The notes below the pieces were generated by a model, which worked only from the letters and a program-made list of their open reading frames with translations, was not told the DNA's origin and made no database searches. Both the position numbers and the translations under genes were made by a program. This document shows, in pieces, positions 1-8,507 of a DNA stretch of 64,000 nucleotides. The number at the start of each line of letters is the position of its first letter. Position 1 is the stretch's first letter. This stretch comes from UBA935 sp031556725 (lineage in GTDB: Bacteria; Bacillota; Clostridia; Lachnospirales; Lachnospiraceae), in contig JAVBSL010000008.1 in NCBI GenBank assembly GCA_031556725.1, forward strand, positions 1-64,000. Reading direction: 5' to 3'.

Positions 1-6
1 TCTCAT
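1..6 (-). CDS. Start of a leftward gene, cut by the window edge
   Basis: Only the ATG (complement of 4-6) and one further codon are inside the window. The call rests on a textbook ribosome site, GGAGG on the minus strand (complement of 16-20), nine bases before the ATG, and on the operator-like palindromes just upstream. Nothing can be said about the product. The region to 327 holds no other gene. Confidence 0.45.
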
Positions 7-30
7 AATCGTTAACCTCCAAGGTAGAGT

Positions 31-78
31 AAAACGCTTGCATTCTAGCAAAGTAGCGGTGTAAAATGCTTGCATTTT
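31..78 (-). promoter_or_regulatory. Paired palindromes, likely operators of the leftward gene
   Basis: AAAATGC-TT-GCATTTT at 63-78 is a perfect 7-bp inverted repeat; AAAACGC-TT-GCATTCT at 31-46 is a diverged copy 32 bp (about three helical turns) away. On the minus strand they read AATGCAAGC(A/G)TTTTAC, resembling half of LacI-family sites. An extended -10 like sequence, TGCTAGAAT, lies between them (complement of about 42-50). Binding of a repressor dimer pair is inferred. The LacI link is only a resemblance. Confidence 0.4.
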
Positions 79-105
79 CTGTTAACAATTATAACGATAA
101 ATGGT

Positions 106-122
106 GGTGGATTAAATCCACC
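106..122. repeat. 17-bp perfect palindrome of unknown role
   Basis: GGTGGATT-A-AATCCACC is a perfect 8-bp inverted repeat around one base. A second short one, TCCGG-TCTG-CCGGA, follows at 146-159. They sit in the gene-free stretch 7-327 between divergent transcription units. Either could be an operator or the end of an RNA; no T-tract follows the first. Confidence 0.35.
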
Positions 123-181
123 CCGAAACAATGCGCTTACATAAGTCCGGTCTGCCGGATTATAAGGTTAATAAAACAAAG

Positions 182-220
182 AACCGCTGGGGTCCTAAAA
201 ATAAGGCCTGCAGCGGTTTT
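182..220 (+). terminator. Hairpin resembling an intrinsic terminator
   Basis: AACCGCTG at 182-189 pairs with CAGCGGTT at 211-218, and the second arm runs into TTTTGTTGT. There is no obvious rightward gene before it inside the window, so it may end a short RNA started from the region 60-180 or insulate the TetR promoter. Confidence 0.45.
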
Positions 221-263
221 GTTGTGACTTTTGGTTATGAACTGAAAAAAGTTTAAATAAATA

Positions 264-309
264 TTGACATTATGACTTTGCAGTCATAATATATGACTAT
301 AAAGTCATA
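264..309 (+). promoter_or_regulatory. Promoter with two tandem TATGAC-N6-GTCATA operators
   Basis: TTGACA at 264-269 and TAATAT at 287-292 are 17 bp apart and form a good sigma-A type promoter. Two identical inverted repeats, TATGAC-N6-GTCATA, occupy 271-288 and 292-309. Their starts are 21 bp apart, two helical turns, so two dimers would bind the same face. One covers the spacer and -10, the other the transcription start. The adjacent TetR protein is the obvious ligand-responsive repressor (inference). Confidence 0.75.
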
Positions 310-327
310 ATGCATATAGGAGGAGCA

Positions 328-951
328 ATGCCGAAGAAAACATTTTTAAGATTAGATGCCGAAAAGCAGGAAAGAGTGATCCGTTCGGCAATCGGGGAAT
401 TTAACAAAAACGGTTTTGAACGGACCAGAATCGAGGATATTGCTGCCGGTGCCGGAGTAGCCAAAGGAAGTATTTACCAGTACTTTGAAGACAAGAAGGA
501 ACTGTTCATTTACTGTGCAGAATGGGGACTGGAGACCTTCATGAAAAAGCTGGATACCCATACCAGCATCGGTGAGATGGATATTTTTGAATATTTTGCG
601 GACAGCCTCAGCAAGACTCAGGTTATGCAGGAGGAAAAGGATCTGGCAGCCTTTTTACAGCATATTTCACAGGAACCGGGCCTGGTGGATGCTTCCATGG
701 CAGGTATGTACCAGGTGGCTGATGATATAATCAACCGGATGATTGCTAACAGCAAGCGGAAGGGAAGTGTTCGGAGTGATATTGATGATGAATTGCTAAA
801 AGAATATTTTATTGGTATTACTGACCGCTTTAAACGGCGGTGGATGTCCCGCTATCTTGATTTTACCAGGGAAATCACACCGGAACAGAACGATATGATT
901 CAAAAAGAAGTAAAGCAAATGTTGGAACTTATTAAAAACGGAATGGGGTAA
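328..951 (+). CDS. TetR/AcrR family transcriptional regulator
   Basis: A 207-residue regulator with an N-terminal helix-turn-helix of TetR type (about residues 25-60, including IEDIAAGAGVAKGSIYQYF) and an all-helical ligand domain. I start it at the ATG at 328 because AGGAGG lies at 319-324; the in-frame ATG at 310 is upstream of that site and is itself inside the second operator. It is the first gene of an operon with an ABC exporter, only four bases apart, and two matching operators lie in its promoter. It is therefore probably an autorepressor that releases when the exporter's substrate, perhaps a peptide or drug, is present. Confidence 0.9.
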   Translation: MPKKTFLRLDAEKQERVIRSAIGEFNKNGFERTRIEDIAAGAGVAKGSIYQYFEDKKELFIYCAEWGLETFMKKLDTHTSIGEMDIFEYFADSLSKTQVMQEEKDLAAFLQHISQEPGLVDASMAGMYQVADDIINRMIANSKRKGSVRSDIDDELLKEYFIGITDRFKRRWMSRYLDFTREITPEQNDMIQKEVKQMLELIKNGMG

Positions 952-955
952 GAAT

Positions 956-1654
956 ATGTTTATTACAGTAAAGGATCTTTCAAAAAGTTATTCAAACGGA
1001 AGTGTTGCCACCAAGGTGTTAAGAGGAGCAGATATTTCTCTGGAACAGGGAAAGATCGGTGTTATCCTGGGGCCTTCCGGCTCGGGAAAATCGACCCTGA
1101 TGAATATTATCGGCGGGGTGGACCGGGCGGACAGCGGCGAAGTCATAGTGGGAGGTAAGGTCATAACGGATCTTACCGATGACCAGCTGACCGAATACCG
1201 GCGTGACAGCATTGGCTTTGTTTTTCAATTTTATAATCTGGTTCCCAACCTGACAGTAGCAGAAAATGTGGAGGTGGTGGCCAACATCAGCAAGACCCCT
1301 CTTAAGGTGGAGGAAGTGCTGAAAGCTGTGGGTATTTTGGATAAGGCACACCGGTTTCCCCGGGAATTAAGCGGCGGTGAACAGCAGCGGGTTTCCATTG
1401 CCCGGGCGGTAGTGAAGAATCCCGGGTTGCTGTTATGTGATGAGCCTACGGGAGCACTGGATTTTGATACTTCACGGGATGTCCTTGCCCTTTTACAGAA
1501 GGTCAATCAGGAATACGGAACCACTATTTTGATGATTACGCATAACAGTGCCATAGCGGATATGGCTCATGCAGTATTTAAGCTGAAGAACGGAGAAGTG
1601 GCCGGATTTTGGGAAAATGCCCAGACCGTTCCGGCGGAAAGGATTGAGTGGTAA
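956..1654 (+). CDS. ABC transporter ATP-binding protein, LolD/MacB type
   Basis: The 232-residue ATPase has Walker A GPSGSGKS at residues 39-46, signature LSGGEQ at 137-142 and Walker B with LLLCDEP at 157-163, followed by the D-loop GALD. Length and motifs match the LolD/MacB/BceA-like ATPases that pair with FtsX permeases. Its stop overlaps the start of the permease gene by one base (TAATG), so translation is coupled. These systems typically drive mechanotransmission or export of peptides, lipids or antibiotics rather than import; the substrate here is unknown. Confidence 0.93.
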   Translation: MFITVKDLSKSYSNGSVATKVLRGADISLEQGKIGVILGPSGSGKSTLMNIIGGVDRADSGEVIVGGKVITDLTDDQLTEYRRDSIGFVFQFYNLVPNLTVAENVEVVANISKTPLKVEEVLKAVGILDKAHRFPRELSGGEQQRVSIARAVVKNPGLLLCDEPTGALDFDTSRDVLALLQKVNQEYGTTILMITHNSAIADMAHAVFKLKNGEVAGFWENAQTVPAERIEW

Positions 1655-3900
1655 TGACTCTGAATAGAAGAATTTGGCGGATCATGAAGGAAAATAAGGC
1701 TCGTTATATCAGTGTCGCGGCTTTGATCTTTTTGGGCAGTTTTACCTTTATTGCGGCTACCGGAATCGCCCGGAATTTAAGTTTTCTGGTTTCCGATTTT
1801 GCAGAGAGCGGCCGGCAGGAGGACTTATCCTTTTCCACCGGCGAGCCGCTGACAGATATTGCGGAACTGGAAAAACAGATAAATGCGGATATAGAAGCAT
1901 ACCTAAGCTGTGATACAGAATTGACAGAGGGCAGGTCCTTACGGTTGATGAGTCCCGGAGAGAAGGTCAATATACCGGCAGTTAAAGAAGGACGGGGATT
2001 GGAGAAGCAGGGAGATATTTTACTGGATCCATATTTTTGTACTGCGCAGAAGGTGAACATCGGTGATTCTCTGCAGATAAACGGAAAAAGCTTTACCGTA
2101 GCAGGTGAAATGGCTCTGCCGAACTATGTATATGTAATCAAAAATATTTTTGATGTGATGCCCACCGAAGGGTTTGGAATCGGTATCGTGGCGGCCGGGG
2201 AATTTGTTGATTTTCCGAATAACCAGACGGTGTATGCAGTGAGATTTCATAACCGGGATAACCTGAATGAGCAGATTGCGGCATTGCACGGACGGCTTAC
2301 GGCGGACGGCCATGATCTGTCGGACTGGGTGGATGCCATGAACAACAAAAGGATCCGTATGCCCTGGGCTTCCATAACCGGTATGCAGGCTATGAGTATT
2401 CCCATTCCCTGTGTGATGTTCCTGCTGTGTTGTTTGATTATCAGCATTATGATATGGCGGATGATCCGGGCGGACGGTGTTGTGATCGGCACTTTGTACG
2501 CACAGGGATACCGGCGCAAGGAACTGCTGCGGCATTATATCAGGCTTCCCCTGACATTGGCCGCAATCGGCGGGATAACCGGAGTGCTTTTGGCCATTCC
2601 TTGTGTTGCTCCGGCAGTGAATGGTATGATTTCTTATTACAATGTTCCGGCCACCCGGATTTCGGTATCTTTTATCAATATTTTGATCGGTATTTTAATG
2701 CCGGTGGTCTTTTTGGGAGTTGCCGGATTGGCGGTAATCCGCCGGGAACTGCGGAAGACAGCGGCAGATTTGATGAAAGGTGATGAGCAGGTAACCAGGG
2801 CCAATTTCCTGGAGCGGTATATCAAGCTGGACCGGTTCCGGTTTAACACCAAATTTGCGCTGCGGGAACAGATCAGAAGCATTCCCCGGCTGCTTTTTCT
2901 GCTGCTGGGGGTGACAGGAGCGTCCGTATTGATGCTGTTCGGCTTTACCATTAACCATTCGATGAATGCAGTATTCAGCGGAGACGGCATGGATATGTAC
3001 CAATTTGCCTGGGAATATTCCTTCAAACAGATGCAGCAGGGGGAAGTTCCGGCGGAATCAGAGCCCTTCAATGCCATCCGGTGTTATCCGGAGGGACATG
3101 AATCAATGGAGTTTTATGTAACGGGAATCAAAGCGGATTCGACAGCGATAAAGCTTACCGATACTGCGGGGCAAAGACTGCCGGCCAATCAAGTTAATAT
3201 CACGGCACCGCTGGCTTCCCGGCTGAAATTGAAGAAGGGAGATTCCATTTCGTTTGTCAATAAGTTGGATAATCAGATATATACACTGACGATAGCCGGT
3301 ATTGCGGAGACTTATGCGGGACAGTTTGTTTATATGCCACTGGATCGGTTCAATGAAATGACCGGTGTTTCCGCGGACAGCTACTCCGGCTTATTCAGTC
3401 AGATACAGCAGCCGTCCATAGACGAAAAGCTGCTGGCCGGGGTAAAGGATATCAGCAGTCTGTCTTCCGGTATGGATGAACTTGCGCTGCCTATGACCGG
3501 TATGGTGATATTTATGGCTGTAATTGCCGGATTTATGGGAGTAATCATTATTTTTCTGGTGACATCACTGATGATTGATGAAAGCCGTATTACCATTTCC
3601 CTGTTTAAGGTGTTTGGTTATCAGCGAAAGGAAGTGAATGCTTTGATCTTGAATAGTTCTACCATTGCGGTAATCATCGGATTTGTGATCGGAGTGCCGC
3701 TGGTGGTAATTTCGGCGCAGGCGATATATGGGTATCTGGGTGATATGATCAACATGGTGCTGCCGATTATTATCAGCCCCTGGAATATAATAATCTGCTT
3801 TTTACTGATTATGTTGAGTTATCAGATTTCAAAGGTTTTTTGTGCCAGGAAGATTAATAAGATTACGATGAGTGAAGCTTTGAAAGCCGGAACGGAATAA
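1654..3900 (+). CDS. FtsX-family ABC transporter permease
   Basis: A 748-residue membrane protein with two FtsX-type halves. A first transmembrane helix (residues about 20-40) is followed by a large extracytoplasmic domain, a three-helix block near 255-375, a further helix near 415-435 with a second external domain, and a final three-helix block near 620-745. The ATG at 1654 overlaps the ATPase stop; an in-frame GTG two codons earlier is possible but less likely. It is the partner of the preceding ATPase, in an operon controlled by the TetR protein. Length fits the large eight-to-ten-helix FtsX permeases of Firmicutes. Substrate not predictable. Confidence 0.9.
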   Translation: MTLNRRIWRIMKENKARYISVAALIFLGSFTFIAATGIARNLSFLVSDFAESGRQEDLSFSTGEPLTDIAELEKQINADIEAYLSCDTELTEGRSLRLMSPGEKVNIPAVKEGRGLEKQGDILLDPYFCTAQKVNIGDSLQINGKSFTVAGEMALPNYVYVIKNIFDVMPTEGFGIGIVAAGEFVDFPNNQTVYAVRFHNRDNLNEQIAALHGRLTADGHDLSDWVDAMNNKRIRMPWASITGMQAMSIPIPCVMFLLCCLIISIMIWRMIRADGVVIGTLYAQGYRRKELLRHYIRLPLTLAAIGGITGVLLAIPCVAPAVNGMISYYNVPATRISVSFINILIGILMPVVFLGVAGLAVIRRELRKTAADLMKGDEQVTRANFLERYIKLDRFRFNTKFALREQIRSIPRLLFLLLGVTGASVLMLFGFTINHSMNAVFSGDGMDMYQFAWEYSFKQMQQGEVPAESEPFNAIRCYPEGHESMEFYVTGIKADSTAIKLTDTAGQRLPANQVNITAPLASRLKLKKGDSISFVNKLDNQIYTLTIAGIAETYAGQFVYMPLDRFNEMTGVSADSYSGLFSQIQQPSIDEKLLAGVKDISSLSSGMDELALPMTGMVIFMAVIAGFMGVIIIFLVTSLMIDESRITISLFKVFGYQRKEVNALILNSSTIAVIIGFVIGVPLVVISAQAIYGYLGDMINMVLPIIISPWNIIICFLLIMLSYQISKVFCARKINKITMSEALKAGTE

Positions 3901-3950
3901 AATGTCTAAATACCCCAGTATTAATGTGGAATTATCCGGGGGGATTATGT

Positions 3951-3980
3951 TTGCTTATTGTGCTAAAATGAGCGTATAAT
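3951..3980 (+). promoter_or_regulatory. Promoter of the YesN/YesM operon
   Basis: TTGCTT at 3951-3956 and a perfect TATAAT at 3975-3980 are separated by 18 bp, 35 bases before the GTG start of the response regulator. It would give the constitutive low-level expression expected for a sensor system. Confidence 0.55.
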
Positions 3981-4015
3981 AAAGCTACAGAGATGAGCAA
4001 ACGGAGGGCTTTTGC

Positions 4016-5578
4016 GTGATTAAAATTGTTATTGTAGATGATGAGCCTGTAATCAGAGAAGGTCTTAGAACGATTATTGACTGGGAAAAGTATGGATTTG
4101 CTATTTGCGGTGAAGCAGTTAATGGGAGAGACGGAATTGCTAAGATTAAGGAACTGCGCCCGGAATTGGTCATTTCAGACATTAAAATGCCCGGGGTTAA
4201 CGGATTGGAAATGATTCAGGAGCTCAAGCAGCAAAATGTTAAGATGCATAGTATTTTATTATCCGGGTATTCGGAATTTTCTTATGCGCAAAAAGCGATT
4301 GAACTGGGAATTGATAATTATATCCTTAAGCCGATTGAAAAAGAAGAACTGATTGAGAAACTGTTATTTATCAAAGAGATTATTCAAAGGGAACAGTTGT
4401 TGAAAGAAGAAAAGGATGAGATTCATAAGGAAAAATATCTTTTTCAGTTATTGTCTGGTCTGGTACCGAATGAAGAAGATTCGGAATGGGAAAGGTATCA
4501 GGCGGATTTTGCGGCTTCATCTTGGCAGGTGTTGATTGGCGTTGTTTCCGGTGATAGAATTTCACACGAAATTGCCCAGGCGGTTAAGGAATATATGGCG
4601 AAGAACTATGATGTTTTGGCGAAAATGCAGGACAATTATTTGATTCTTTTGGTGTTGAATAAAGAGCTTAAGGAATCCAGTAAAAGTTTGGAATTATTAT
4701 ACACTCATATTCAAAAAAAATATCACACGGAAATGTTATTTTTACTTGGTTCGCAAGTGGATTCCATGGAGATGATTTCCGAGTCATATGCAGAGGCGAT
4801 GGAGTTAATGGATTATCGTTTTCTCTATGAGTACCAGCGATATGTTCTAACTTCAGAACGGCTGAATAGAAACGAAAGTGACAACCACGAAATACATCAG
4901 GCGGTGGAGCCGGCTTTATTGGAAGAGCTTTACACGGCAGTAGTGCTTAACTGTGATGAGCAGGTGCGTAAACTGATTGATGAAATGTGTGTTAAGATTT
5001 CTCAGCGTTGCTTTCGGGAAGAAGAAATTAAATCATTTTTTGTAAAAATTTATGTCATGATTACCAGCCGGACATTAGCAAATAATCCGGAATTAAAAGA
5101 GCTTATGAAAGTGGAAAATAATTATGTGGAAAAAATGTTTCGGATTTCCAATCTTAAGGACTTGCAGGAATACCTGACAGGAATTTTGGTTTCCCTGGGA
5201 ACCGGTGTGGGTAAATGTAAACCGGAGAAAATCATTGAAAGGATTATGGATTATATCAACCATAATTATGCTGATGAGATAAAATTAGAAACCTTTGCCT
5301 CAATTTTATATTATAGTAGTTCCTATTTGGGAAAGTTGTTTAAGAGTGTCGTTGGTGTTTCATTTAATACCTATCTTGACCAGATACGGATTGAAAAAGC
5401 AAAGGAGTTTATTTTGGAAGGAAACAAAGTATATGAGGTTGCTAAAATGGTGGGTTTCTATGATCGGGATTACTTTAGTGAGAAGTTTAAAAAATATGTT
5501 GGTATTCCTCCCAGTATTTTTAAAACAGAAAATGAAAAAAGCAGCATGAACGGAACAGATGACGATGAAATGGATTAA
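4016..5578 (+). CDS. YesN-type response regulator with AraC output domain
   Basis: A 520-residue regulator. The N-terminal receiver domain (about 1-120) has the acidic pair D8/D9, phosphoacceptor D55 in ISDIKMPG and K105 in ILKPI. A poorly conserved middle region follows. The C-terminal AraC helix-turn-helix pair spans about 405-510, with the motif VAKMVGFYDRDYFSEKFKK. The start is GTG at 4016, seven bases after GGAGGG. It overlaps the kinase gene by 20 bases. In Firmicutes such pairs activate adjacent CUT1 sugar transporters when a glycan fragment is sensed, which fits the downstream importer and enzyme genes. Confidence 0.93.
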   Translation: MIKIVIVDDEPVIREGLRTIIDWEKYGFAICGEAVNGRDGIAKIKELRPELVISDIKMPGVNGLEMIQELKQQNVKMHSILLSGYSEFSYAQKAIELGIDNYILKPIEKEELIEKLLFIKEIIQREQLLKEEKDEIHKEKYLFQLLSGLVPNEEDSEWERYQADFAASSWQVLIGVVSGDRISHEIAQAVKEYMAKNYDVLAKMQDNYLILLVLNKELKESSKSLELLYTHIQKKYHTEMLFLLGSQVDSMEMISESYAEAMELMDYRFLYEYQRYVLTSERLNRNESDNHEIHQAVEPALLEELYTAVVLNCDEQVRKLIDEMCVKISQRCFREEEIKSFFVKIYVMITSRTLANNPELKELMKVENNYVEKMFRISNLKDLQEYLTGILVSLGTGVGKCKPEKIIERIMDYINHNYADEIKLETFASILYYSSSYLGKLFKSVVGVSFNTYLDQIRIEKAKEFILEGNKVYEVAKMVGFYDRDYFSEKFKKYVGIPPSIFKTENEKSSMNGTDDDEMD

Positions 5579-7358
5579 TCAAATAAAAAACCAGTTGATT
5601 GCATTGGAAAATAACACACCTATTCGAAAAAAGTTTATTGTAGTGTATGGGTGTGTTATCTTACTGCCCATTTTTGCTATTACGATGATTCTCTCTCGTG
5701 AAGCACAAAACCAGGCGATGACAACCTCCATGCGGCAGGCTGTTAATCTAGTGGAAGGCATTGATAAGCAATTAAGACAGAAAATGGAGTTGGCTTTACG
5801 AATCAGTGACCAAATGTATGTGGATGCACAGTTAAAGGATTTGTTGACGACCAGATATACCAATGCGGGCGATTCTTTTGATGCTTTAAATAAGTATAAA
5901 AAAGATTCCGAAATTATTGAAATTAATCACGACAGTATTTCCAAAATATTGGTGACTACGGATAATATGACCATATTAAACAGTCGTTTTACCCAGAAGA
6001 TGAGAGATGAAAGCTGGAATAGTGATAATTATAGGGAACTCATCAATGGTAATAATGGAATAAAATGGGCAGTATGGGAAAATACGGAAAGAAATAAAAA
6101 ACAGGAAAATGATATTGTTTTGCTGCGAAAGTTAAATCTTGGCAACTCTTCCAGGGGAATTTTGCATATTTATTTGAATGTCGAAGCATTGGCGGAAATG
6201 TTGGGAGGGCAGTTATATGAAACGGTAATTACCGATGAAGAAGGGGTCATTATCGTGGCTGGGGACAAAACCTTAGTTGGGAAATCGATGATGGAATACG
6301 GAATTGATGTAAAAGAGCAAAAAGGTAATGAATATTATGATGGTTTTTATAAAAATAAGAAGACCCGGTTTATTATGGGACAACGGATTTCGCAGCAGCC
6401 ATTTGGATTTTATATTATCTCGTTCTTTTCCTTAGATGATATTTACAAAGAAACGGTTCGGGTCCGGAATTTGGGGATTGGGATTGCATTGGCAGCAATT
6501 CTGGTTGGATTGGAATGTGTTGTTTTGGTGTCGCAGCTGATGACCAGGCGTATCGAGCAGTTAAGTGAAAGTGTCAATGAAGTGGCATTGGGAGGCCGGC
6601 TTAAATGTGTTGATATTGACGGAAACGATGAAATTGGGCAGTTGGGCAGAGATGTGAACAAAATGATTACCAATCTGGAAAAGCTGGTTCGCGAAATTTA
6701 TATTATGAATGAGGAGGAAAAACGTTTAATTTCCAAGCAAAAAGAGGTTGAGTTTGAGATGCTGGTGAACCAGATTAATCCTCATTTTGTGTTCAATACG
6801 TTGGAAACCATTCGAATGAAGGCACACTGCCATGGCGAAGAAGAAATTGCTGATGTAATCCAACAGTTTGGAAGATTGTTCCGCCGAAACTTAAATGTGG
6901 AAAAGGGCATGGTTTTACTGAAAGAAGAGATTATCTTTCTGGAGAATTATCTGTTTATTCAAAAATACCGCTTTGGTGATAAGCTGGACTATAAAATACA
7001 GGTGGAGGGTGATATATCAGACATTACAATACTGCCCTTGCTTTTGCAGCCCCTGATTGAAAATGCGGTTGTCCATGGGATTGAAAATAAAGAAGAAAAT
7101 GGAAGTGTACAACTGTCAGTTCAAAGGATGGAGGATCGGATTTTATTCACCGTTATAGATGATGGAATCGGCATGTCAAAAGAAACGCTCCAGATTTTGC
7201 GGGAGGAACTGAAAAAGGAAGACGAATTGAAACGTCTTCATATTGGGGTTAAGAATGTCAATCAGAGGATTATTCTTTATTATGGCAAAGAATATCAGAT
7301 TGAGATTGACAGCGAAGAAAATGCAGGAACCAGGATGAGATTTAGTATTCCGGTATAA
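5559..7358 (+). CDS. YesM-type sensor histidine kinase
   Basis: A 599-residue membrane kinase. Transmembrane helices near residues 25-45 and 303-328 flank an extracellular dCache-like sensor domain, followed by HAMP (about 330-380). The His_kinase motif has H409 in NPHFVFNTLE, and a GHKL ATPase domain has ENAVVHG (N box) and DDGIGM (G1 box). It overlaps the response regulator gene, giving a coupled pair. The signal is probably an oligosaccharide or a loaded binding protein at the cell surface; the exact sugar cannot be read from sequence. No strong ribosome site precedes either in-frame ATG (5559 or 5565), consistent with coupling. Confidence 0.93.
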   Translation: MTMKWINQIKNQLIALENNTPIRKKFIVVYGCVILLPIFAITMILSREAQNQAMTTSMRQAVNLVEGIDKQLRQKMELALRISDQMYVDAQLKDLLTTRYTNAGDSFDALNKYKKDSEIIEINHDSISKILVTTDNMTILNSRFTQKMRDESWNSDNYRELINGNNGIKWAVWENTERNKKQENDIVLLRKLNLGNSSRGILHIYLNVEALAEMLGGQLYETVITDEEGVIIVAGDKTLVGKSMMEYGIDVKEQKGNEYYDGFYKNKKTRFIMGQRISQQPFGFYIISFFSLDDIYKETVRVRNLGIGIALAAILVGLECVVLVSQLMTRRIEQLSESVNEVALGGRLKCVDIDGNDEIGQLGRDVNKMITNLEKLVREIYIMNEEEKRLISKQKEVEFEMLVNQINPHFVFNTLETIRMKAHCHGEEEIADVIQQFGRLFRRNLNVEKGMVLLKEEIIFLENYLFIQKYRFGDKLDYKIQVEGDISDITILPLLLQPLIENAVVHGIENKEENGSVQLSVQRMEDRILFTVIDDGIGMSKETLQILREELKKEDELKRLHIGVKNVNQRIILYYGKEYQIEIDSEENAGTRMRFSIPV

Positions 7359-7383
7359 ATAATTTATAATGATTTACAGGAAG

Positions 7384-7427
7384 AACAGTGAGTAATAGCA
7401 GAAAAACTATTTCTTACTGTTTTTTTT
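7384..7427 (+). terminator. Intrinsic terminator after the kinase gene
   Basis: The arms at 7384-7398 and 7407-7421 pair over 15 bp with two mismatched positions, around an A-rich 8-base loop, and run straight into an uninterrupted T-tract to 7427. It separates sensor expression from the inducible importer operon. Confidence 0.85.
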
Positions 7428-7496
7428 GCTTCAAAAATCTATTTTGTCGGGTATTATTATCTGGAGTGTGGGGTAGAGAAGAATTATTCATCCCGC

Positions 7497-7502
7497 TATA
7501 AT
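7497..7502 (+). promoter_or_regulatory. Putative activator-dependent -10 box of the importer operon
   Basis: A perfect TATAAT at 7497-7502 lies 48 bases before the first permease gene, but no recognisable -35 box is present 16-18 bp upstream (TAGAGA at best). A strong -10 with a missing -35 is typical of promoters needing an activator; the AraC-type regulator encoded upstream is the candidate. Confidence 0.45.
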
Positions 7503-7550
7503 GAGTTTAAGCTTATAAATGATAACAACAAACCAGGTAAGGAGTCCACT

Positions 7551-8492
7551 ATGAACGAAAAACCAAAAAAGAAAGTACAACCGCAACAAGTTTGGAGTAA
7601 ACTGTGGAAACAGAAATGGCTGTTTGTCATGAGTGTCCCAGTGGTTATATATTTGTTTGTTTTTTCAATCATTCCCCTGTGGGGGTGGGTGATGGCATTC
7701 TTTAAATACGTGCCAAATCGCGCATTCGCGGAAATGGATTTTGTCGGATTCAAATATTTCATTGAAGCATTTCAAGATGAACGTTTCTGGCTGGCACTAA
7801 AGAATACATTGTCAATGAGCTTGTTAAATGTTGCTTTTAGTTGCTTTCTGTGTCCGATAATTTTTGCTTTGTTTTTAAATGAAATGAAGAGCAAAGGGAT
7901 GAAAAAAGGGATCCAAACCATATCTTATCTTCCGCACTTTGTGTCGTGGGTTGTGGTCGCCGGTATTTTCAGTCAGCTGTTTCGGACATCAGGAACGGTA
8001 AATGACATTTTGATGAATCTCGGTCTTATTAAAGAGCGAATCGACTTTGTTGGAAACCCTGCATTTTTTTACGCATTTGTAACAATTGCATCGGTGTGGA
8101 AGGATTTGGGCTGGAACGCCATCATCTATATTTCATCAATGGCGGGAATTGATAAAGAAATGTATGAAGCGGCAGCCGTTGACGGCGCAGGCCGCTGGCG
8201 GAAAATGTGGAATATTACCCTCCCCAGTATCCGGCCAACGATTATGATACTGCTGATTATCAACATTGGCGGTGTTCTGGGCGGCGGTTTTGAAAAGCAG
8301 ATGCTGTTTCGCAACGCGCTGAATGTGGATAAGGCAATGGTCCTCGATTTATATGTTCTGGAATATGGTATTGGCAGCATGAGGTACAGCTTTGGTACGG
8401 CCGTTGGTATTATTACTTCTTTGACAGCATTGATTCTGGTATTTACAACGAACCGACTCAGCAAAAAGATTTCTGGAGAATCCATTGTATAG
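7551..8492 (+). CDS. CUT1 sugar ABC transporter permease, LplB type
   Basis: A 313-residue inner membrane permease with about six transmembrane helices and the cytoplasmic EAA loop, EAAAVDGAGRWRKMW starting near residue 206, that docks the ATPase. An AAGGAG ribosome site precedes the ATG by a normal distance. Together with the next two genes it forms a LplB/YtcP/LipO-like importer for oligosaccharides. No ATPase gene is present in the locus, as usual for this class, so a shared MsmX-like ATPase elsewhere in the genome is expected. Confidence 0.93.
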   Translation: MNEKPKKKVQPQQVWSKLWKQKWLFVMSVPVVIYLFVFSIIPLWGWVMAFFKYVPNRAFAEMDFVGFKYFIEAFQDERFWLALKNTLSMSLLNVAFSCFLCPIIFALFLNEMKSKGMKKGIQTISYLPHFVSWVVVAGIFSQLFRTSGTVNDILMNLGLIKERIDFVGNPAFFYAFVTIASVWKDLGWNAIIYISSMAGIDKEMYEAAAVDGAGRWRKMWNITLPSIRPTIMILLIINIGGVLGGGFEKQMLFRNALNVDKAMVLDLYVLEYGIGSMRYSFGTAVGIITSLTALILVFTTNRLSKKISGESIV

Positions 8493-8507
8493 GAAGGAAG
8501 GGCGATT

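Noticed and set aside
2020..2535. Minus-strand frame of 171 codons inside the FtsX permease gene
   Set aside because: Antisense to a well-supported membrane protein; composition is low in hydrophobic core patterns and no ribosome site is present.
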